Of a stretch of 12,369 bases of DNA, positions 8,231 through 12,369 are shown piece after piece. The DNA comes from Euperipatoides rowelli (lineage: Eukaryota; Onychophora; Udeonychophora; Euonychophora; Peripatopsidae), in the NCBI GenBank assembly GCA_003024985.2, contig PXIH01S0003064.1, one strand, 5' to 3'. A model generated the notes under the pieces. The model had not been told where the DNA came from. It worked only from the letters and a program-made list of their open reading frames with translations, and made no database searches. The position numbers were made by a program, and so were the translations under genes. The stretch's first letter is position 1; every line of letters begins with the position of its first letter.

Positions 8231-8804
8231 GGAAGTGCAATTTATTTTCTACTTTTTAGTACAAATAAAATACTTATGTTAAATGTAATTTCAACTATTG
8301 AGAGGTTTTTAAATCTAATGTAAATATTATGTAACAGTCGATAAAAAAATATTCTGAACCAAAGAAACTATATTTTGTCAGAGTCCATGTAGGTAACCCA
8401 TGCTATCCTAGACAATCCAAATAAACAAATATGGTTTGCTTGTGATACAGCAAGAACCTGGAATAAATTTGTAAATATGTTAAGTGATCGACAGTAGCAT
8501 AAGGTGCGAGTTATTGAAAGTAAAAGAGGACATTTCAAGCGTGGATAAGTTATGCAAACTGTTTAAGGTGCAGGAGCTTGATTTAAACAGAGCAAGACAG
8601 AGAACTCAAACAAATTATTTATAACAATAGATCTATATTTAATGAAGATGCAACATAAATGACAGGTGCACACATTGAACCTTATGTATGTTTCCACCTT
8701 CACCAGTAATATGCCAATATTTTAGTGTCAATATAAGATATCACACTCTTGCTCTACACCTTCGAGAGCCACTGGCATCATAAAGAAACTTCATTTCATC
8801 ATGT
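8231..8804. other. Noncoding stretch between array and retroelement fragment
   Basis: No recognisable feature. A short frame around 8440-8500 reading ACDTARTWNKFVNMLSDRQ might be a retroelement remnant, because the Gypsy-like fragment follows. I cannot place it in a family, so it is left unassigned. Confidence 0.45.
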
Positions 8805-9485
8805 TGGAATTTGTTTATCTTAATTGTGTTATAAAAGGATCTCAGGACATAAGAATGGACATGGACCTATGCTAATTAAATGGCATAACAGAGCCCTTTC
8901 CTTACCCGCTTATGCGATCAAAGATATACTCAATAGGCTTGATGTTAGCCTACTGCAACTTGAAACTTGCAGATCATGTGCAAGAGAGGTTCTCATTTCA
9001 AACCTCATTACTCAATGACAAAATTGCCTCAAGGTTGTGTTACATCAGCCAGAGTTTTCCAACAAATTATGAACAATTGTTTACATGAGTAAATAGGATA
9101 TAGCCATGTCTTCGTATTACAAATATTATTTTGCACTCTGCCACAGTAGAGGAATACCTAGTAGTAATAAATGAAGTATTTGAAGCCCTGCGTAAAATAA
9201 TCTTTGCCATCAGGCCTTTGAAATGTAACTTTTTAGACGCTTGGGCACATCATTAATCAAAAGAGCTTGACCCGACTGATAACAATGTGATAAGTATAAA
9301 AGAGTTCCCCAGGCCCAATTCAGTTTAATCTTTCCTGAATCTGTCAAACTTTATCGGTATTTTATAAAATGAATCACCAAAATAGTCACACCACTTTATC
9401 CACTATTACAGAAAGAAAATAAATATTTAAATAAATTGGTCCCCAAGAGCAGAACAAGCATTTCAACAACTAACAGGTCCTTATA
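8805..9485 (+). pseudogene. Ty3/Gypsy-type reverse transcriptase fragment
   Basis: This is a decayed piece of a Gypsy-like pol gene. Ordered blocks in changing plus frames correspond to reverse transcriptase regions: a KGSQDIRMDMD segment (the KKDG.IRMCVDYR region, about 8835-8867); NGITEPFPYPL and AIKDILNRL (about 8879-8940); LPQGCVTSARVFQQIMNN (9024-9077, the MPFGL..SPATFQ..MN block); SATVEEYLVVINEVFEALRK (9137-9196); LGHIINQ (9240-9260); DPTDNNVISIKEFPRP (9269-9316); and NWSPRAEQAFQQL (9434-9472, the W...CQEAF..LK region before RNase H). The YxDD catalytic area at about 9110-9130 is destroyed, reading VFVLQILF. There are several frame changes and stops. Protease, RNase H, integrase, envelope and LTRs are not visible, so this is a short internal relic of one insertion. 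Confidence 0.82.
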
Positions 9486-9533
9486 AATTGTAAGTAAAAT
9501 AGTATTAGTTAATTATGAGAAAAATCGCTAATC

Positions 9534-9541
9534 CTCTAGAT
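9534..9541. repeat. Left 8-base target-site duplication of the hAT-like MITE
   Basis: CTCTAGAT matches CTCTAGAG at 9955-9962 at 7 of 8 bases and fits the nTnnnnAn pattern known for many hAT insertions. Confidence 0.8.
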
Positions 9542-9954
9542 CAGAAGTTCCCAACTCTGTGCCCGCGGACACCATGGCGCCCATCAACCAATTTGTGTGT
9601 GCTCACCGCTGTTGGACCATGAAACAAAAGCTTGTCCGTGTTAACTTGGTAGCGCCCGGATCTCATTTAGATTGTGAGTGGCAGTTTGTTTTCTTGTAAA
9701 TCGACCTCTTTAATTCCACCTTTTGTGCCAAGTTAACATAGACGAACTTGAGTGCAATGCACGCAGATGGTCGAATTGAGTAGTGGTGGGGATAATTAGA
9801 GAATTGTCTAATTACAGGCGATACAATCCAGATTCTACCACGTTTTTGACATCTGCGTATATATTTTCATTATTATGGAAATTATAGATGGTGCCCTCCA
9901 CCCTACCGGTATTTTAGAATGTGCTCTAGGGTACAAAAAGATTAGGAACCCTTG
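9542..9954. mobile_element. Non-autonomous hAT-like MITE
   Basis: The ends are CAGAAGTTCCCAA (9542-9554) and the reverse complement of 9942-9954, CAAGGGTTCCTAA, matching 9 of 13. They have the CAG..GTTCC.AA style typical of hAT elements. Flanking CTCTAGAT (9534-9541) and CTCTAGAG (9955-9962) form an 8-base target duplication with one mismatch, the length expected for hAT. The 413-base interior has no coding capacity. It contains an internal inverted pair: GTTAACTTGG (9640-9649) and CCAAGTTAAC (9728-9737). Near its right end, CATCTGCGTATATATTTTC then ATTATGGA (about 9851-9881) resembles segments of the other two small elements in the window. Confidence 0.85.
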
Positions 9955-9962
9955 CTCTAGAG
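9955..9962. repeat. Right 8-base target-site duplication of the hAT-like MITE
   Basis: CTCTAGAG lies directly after the terminal AACCCTTG of the element and is the partner of CTCTAGAT at 9534-9541. Confidence 0.8.
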
Positions 9963-10286
9963 ATAAGTTATTTAAAAAAAAAATAAAGAACGTCAGAAAA
10001 CAATAAATGTTTTGATTAGTTGTTTTTACTATTCCATTGTTTCATTTTATTGATTGTATAAAATTGATGAAAATAAAAGTTTTGAAAAGTAAACTTTAAA
10101 AAAATGTTTGTTATAAGAAACTTAAAATTTTTTAATATTTAAATGCGTAAAATAACGTACTATATATAAATAAATAATTAAAAATAAAATTTAAAAAATA
10201 CAGTAAAAATATATAACACAAATCTGTGCTGTCAATAGAGATCTTTTGTAGTTCTATTCATTTTTTTATATTTAGGACACATACAG
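9963..10286. other. Very A/T-rich spacer
   Basis: Almost pure A/T sequence with short homopolymers between two mobile elements. I see nothing else in it. The plus- and minus-strand frames that overlap its right end at about 10226-10483 run through the neighbouring repeat and are not genes. Confidence 0.6.
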
Positions 10287-10625
10287 CAGGATTTCTTAAC
10301 CTATGGGTCGCGACCCAAAATTGGGTCACTTGGTATATTTTGTACGTCGCAAAATATATTACCAAAAATAATATTTTAACATTTGTGCATATATTTTCGT
10401 CATTATGGAAAGGGCTGATGGAAATTGTGTCCAAATTATCGAAATCGATCAAAAACTATAATGTCACCTCTAGATTATCATAGAGTTGGAGCATATTGGA
10501 TTTCAAATGTAGTTGGAGTTAGAGTTCAGGATAACGGTAAGGTTAGGACTGTAAATAAAAAAATTAAGGCTGCTATCAATCTTGATCAATAGACTAAATG
10601 GAACTTAGGCTTCCAGTTTCTAGGC
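10287..10625. mobile_element. Chimeric MITE-like repeat with hAT-like left end
   Basis: The left end CAGGATTTCTTAACC (10287-10301) is followed by the palindrome GGGTCGCGACCC (10305-10316), a combination typical of hAT-derived small elements. From about 10380 the sequence is homologous to 811-1045, including GAAATCGATCAAAAA and GGTAAGGTTAGGACTG. A diverged right arm (AGTTTCTAGGC at 10615-10625) mirrors that of the first copy. No left arm of the GTCTAGAAAC type and no hAT-like right end can be found. This copy therefore looks like a fusion or a truncated member rather than an intact insertion. Confidence 0.6.
10305..10316. repeat. Perfect 12-base palindrome GGGTCGCGACCC
   Basis: Fully self-complementary and by far the most GC-rich spot in its surroundings. 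It lies four bases inside the hAT-like end. It is probably a subterminal element motif rather than a host site. Confidence 0.85.
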
Positions 10626-11394
10626 TCCCATGTCATGCTTAGGGAGTCAGCCACTTTAACTTCCTAGATAATGAATGTATTGAATGTACTAGCTGTCAGG
10701 CATTCTATTTGGGTTGCTAAACCAAAACTATTACCCCAAATTGGGTTTATCTATTTATTTATTAAATTCACGGGGATCTTCACCGGAAGTGCTGTTCCAG
10801 ATCCCTATGAGACTCAAAAAGGTAATAAATCCTGACATACAGTAAATAATTGATATTTTTCAATACAGTATATTATGCCATTCGAATAAACAACATTTTA
10901 GTATAGATTTTAAAAAAAAAATTTAATTTATGTTTGAATATTAATAAAACTAGTCAAACCAGGGGAAAAAAAAAAGAAGAAAAATGATCTAATTGAATCC
11001 TTATCCTTACTTCCTTGCTTTACGTTCAATATTAGTAAAAAACAGTCATTTTTGTTCATGGGTTCAATTCATTAATAGATTTTAATATAAAAAAAAAAAA
11101 GTAGAAAACAAATCATTAGAATGATTTTAAATTTGTATGTTTTAACCGATTAAAAAAAAAAAAAGGATAATAAATTGAGGGGAGATGGGTAGTTCTTAAT
11201 TGTTGATAATAATTCAATGCTTCGTATCAACTAAAAACATGCTATTCAAGTTTTAATCATTTTTTTTGTTCTTTTAATCTAATCAAACTTTTTTTAAAAA
11301 AATAAAATGAAAAAAAAAATCCTTTTGCCTCAATAATCACAAAATTTATTAAATGTTTTTCACTCCCAGTTAAATGCAATAATTTTTAAATATG

Positions 11395-11420
11395 TTTTTT
11401 TTTTTTTAAAAAAAAAAAAA
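11395..11420. repeat. T13A13 symmetric homopolymer palindrome
   Basis: Thirteen T followed directly by thirteen A. The tract is fully self-complementary, so it could form a hairpin or cruciform. It is also a likely place for length error in assembly. Confidence 0.85.
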
Positions 11421-11424
11421 TGAA

Positions 11425-11665
11425 ACGTCAGCTAAATTAAAGACAGATATTATTTGTCATCGAGAAATATTTCTCCGCCTATCAAACACCCACTTGTTTG
11501 TGACCTTTTTCTCACCTGTTGGCATTCAAAGGGAAAATGGCAATTTTAAATGTGCCAATTAATTACGAAATGATGATAAAATCCCCCCACTAATCATAAT
11601 ATAGTACCTTTGTAGATAGACACGGCTAATTATTTTATCAGAACAATTTGGTCACCAATCAGTGA
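11425..11665. promoter_or_regulatory. Candidate enhancer-like noncoding block
   Basis: Compared with the homopolymer-rich DNA on both sides, this block has higher sequence complexity and a cluster of familiar transcription-factor words. They are CACCTG (E-box, 11513-11518), TTCAAAGG (TCF/LEF-like, 11525-11532), TAATTA twice (homeodomain core, 11560-11565 and 11627-11632), a TGACC half site near 11501, and CCAAT (11655-11659). Such words occur by chance in AT-rich DNA, so the call rests mainly on the local change in texture. It is inference. Confidence 0.25.
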
Positions 11666-12150
11666 TTTCAAGCTATTTTTAAATTTTAGGTTTACTTTTT
11701 AGTTACATTTAATTAATTCATAAAAAAAATCATATAAATCTGCAAAAAAAAAAAAAAAAAATCCATATTATTATTATTATTAAACTGTCAGCAATCAAAT
11801 CGATTTAGTTACCTTATTATTAAATCGGCTTCCTTTAAAGTTTTAGCACAATGGAAATGGAAGCTGACAAACTATTCCCATAGGAACAAACAATCATAAG
11901 AGATTAGTATCAAATTAAAATTTCAGAATATTTTTTTTTTACAAAATGATATTTTTACTAAGAACTATTGATATATAAATGAGAGGCCGCCAAAGACATA
12001 ATTTTATTCATTAAAAGGTTTTGCATTTTGAAAACAATGTAAGCTTTTCTGATTTTATCTTAGGGATGTATCATACAACTGTGTGTGTGTGCTTACATGT
12101 GTGATGGTGGAGGGAGTACAATAGGTCAGAATCCGTTAGCTGCCCACACT

Positions 12151-12174
12151 ATTTTGCGGAAGAATATTAAATCT
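12151..12174 (+). repeat. Diverged direct copy of the hairpin arm
   Basis: ATTTTGCGGAAGAATATTAA and the next bases resemble 12249-12272 (GTTTTGTGGAAGGATATTAG...) in direct orientation, with a handful of transitions. This makes three copies of the same word within 150 bases, counting the inverted one at 12276-12296. Confidence 0.6.
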
Positions 12175-12205
12175 GTTAAAACAAACGACATCGCATACTA
12201 AAAGG

Positions 12206-12254
12206 CAAAACGTCTTTTAGCACACGATCTAGCGTAGTGCTAAAAGACGTTTTG
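12206..12254. repeat. Perfect 18-base hairpin (first of three)
   Basis: 12206-12223 (CAAAACGTCTTTTAGCAC) and 12237-12254 are exact reverse complements around a 13-base loop. The last four bases of the right arm are shared with the next hairpin. Confidence 0.9.
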
Positions 12255-12296
12255 TGGAAGGATATTAGATCCCTAGATCTAATATCCTTCCACAAA
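12251..12296. repeat. Perfect 21-base hairpin (second of three)
   Basis: 12251-12271 and 12276-12296 are exact reverse complements with a 4-base loop (CCTA). The stem contains GGAAGGATATTAGATC. The stem overlaps the previous one at 12251-12254, so the two cannot both be fully formed on the same strand. Confidence 0.92.
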
Positions 12297-12312
12297 TCTG
12301 CAGTGAGATATA

Positions 12313-12360
12313 GGGAAATTTCAACCTTCTGATAAAATTATGAGAAGGCCGATTTTTCCC
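12313..12360. repeat. Imperfect 18-base hairpin (third of three)
   Basis: GGGAAATTTCAACCTTCT (12313-12330) pairs with 12343-12360 at 14 of 18 positions around a 12-base loop. It lies directly after the two perfect hairpins, at the end of the window, so the structure may continue outside it. Confidence 0.7.
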
Positions 12361-12369
12361 GAAAACAAT

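Larger units (their letters stand above)
10626..12150. other. Noncoding stretch with homopolymers and a possible regulatory block
   Basis: I see no gene. Notable items are a small stem (GGGATCT 10773-10779 with AGATCCC 10799-10805) enclosing an ETS-like ACCGGAAGTG at 10782-10791; many poly-A/poly-T runs, including T13A13 at 11395-11420 and a long A run ending near 11761; a TTATTATTATTATTA microsatellite near 11767; a short TG run at 12080-12091; and a more complex block at about 11425-11665, listed separately. Confidence 0.55.

Noticed and set aside
10226-10483. Overlapping plus and minus frames of 64-85 codons
   Set aside because: Both run from A/T-rich spacer into the hAT-like repeat and are therefore not genes.
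1-12369. tRNA or rRNA genes
   Set aside because: No cloverleaf with a GGTTCRANNCC-type T-arm and no conserved rRNA blocks were seen on either strand by eye. A tRNA search program could confirm this.

Overview
The window looks like a piece of AT-rich nuclear DNA from an animal, probably a marine invertebrate and possibly a mollusc such as a cephalopod. The grounds are long A/T-rich noncoding stretches with homopolymer tracts, no operon-like gene packing, and decayed metazoan-type transposons and retrotransposons. A few ambiguous (n) bases occur near 3136 and 3361-3381. The taxon is inferred from repeat style, not proven. I find no intact protein-coding gene and no recognisable tRNA or rRNA. 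Most of the long open frames are translations of repeats or fragments of broken genes.

Layout. 1-764 is unique-looking noncoding DNA. 765-1045 is a small non-autonomous element with 30-base terminal inverted repeats; its core recurs at 10380-10625. About 1413-5113 is a decayed DNA transposon-like element. It holds a frameshifted pseudogene (about 2270-4714) of a large repeat-associated family, recognisable from an REGxxxxH block, a KTSGGL motif, an EDTDVL block, an S-I-T-G-C-D motif and a C-terminal CXC cysteine cluster. Its ends are imperfect inverted arms of about 600-650 bases, and these arms reach into the 3' end of the gene. As a result the left arm carries a second, minus-strand copy of the cysteine cluster. 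5114-7150 is mostly featureless noncoding DNA with one weak exon candidate on the minus strand.

7151-8230 is a tandem array of about 22 units of roughly 43 bases. Larger repeat periods (about 173 and 439-503 bases) are visible inside it, and one unit is inverted at its left edge. About 8805-9485 is a broken Ty3/Gypsy-type reverse transcriptase fragment. 9542-9954 is a well-delimited hAT-like MITE with 8-base target-site duplications. 10287-10625 is a chimeric repeat with a hAT-like left end. 10626-12150 is noncoding and holds a candidate regulatory block (about 11425-11665). The last 220 bases hold three successive hairpins, two of them perfect, long and overlapping.

The parts do not form a pathway. 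They record several rounds of transposition and local duplication or inversion in noncoding DNA. The two most noteworthy structures are the long foldback transposon whose arms include coding sequence, and the tandem array flanked by an inverted unit.
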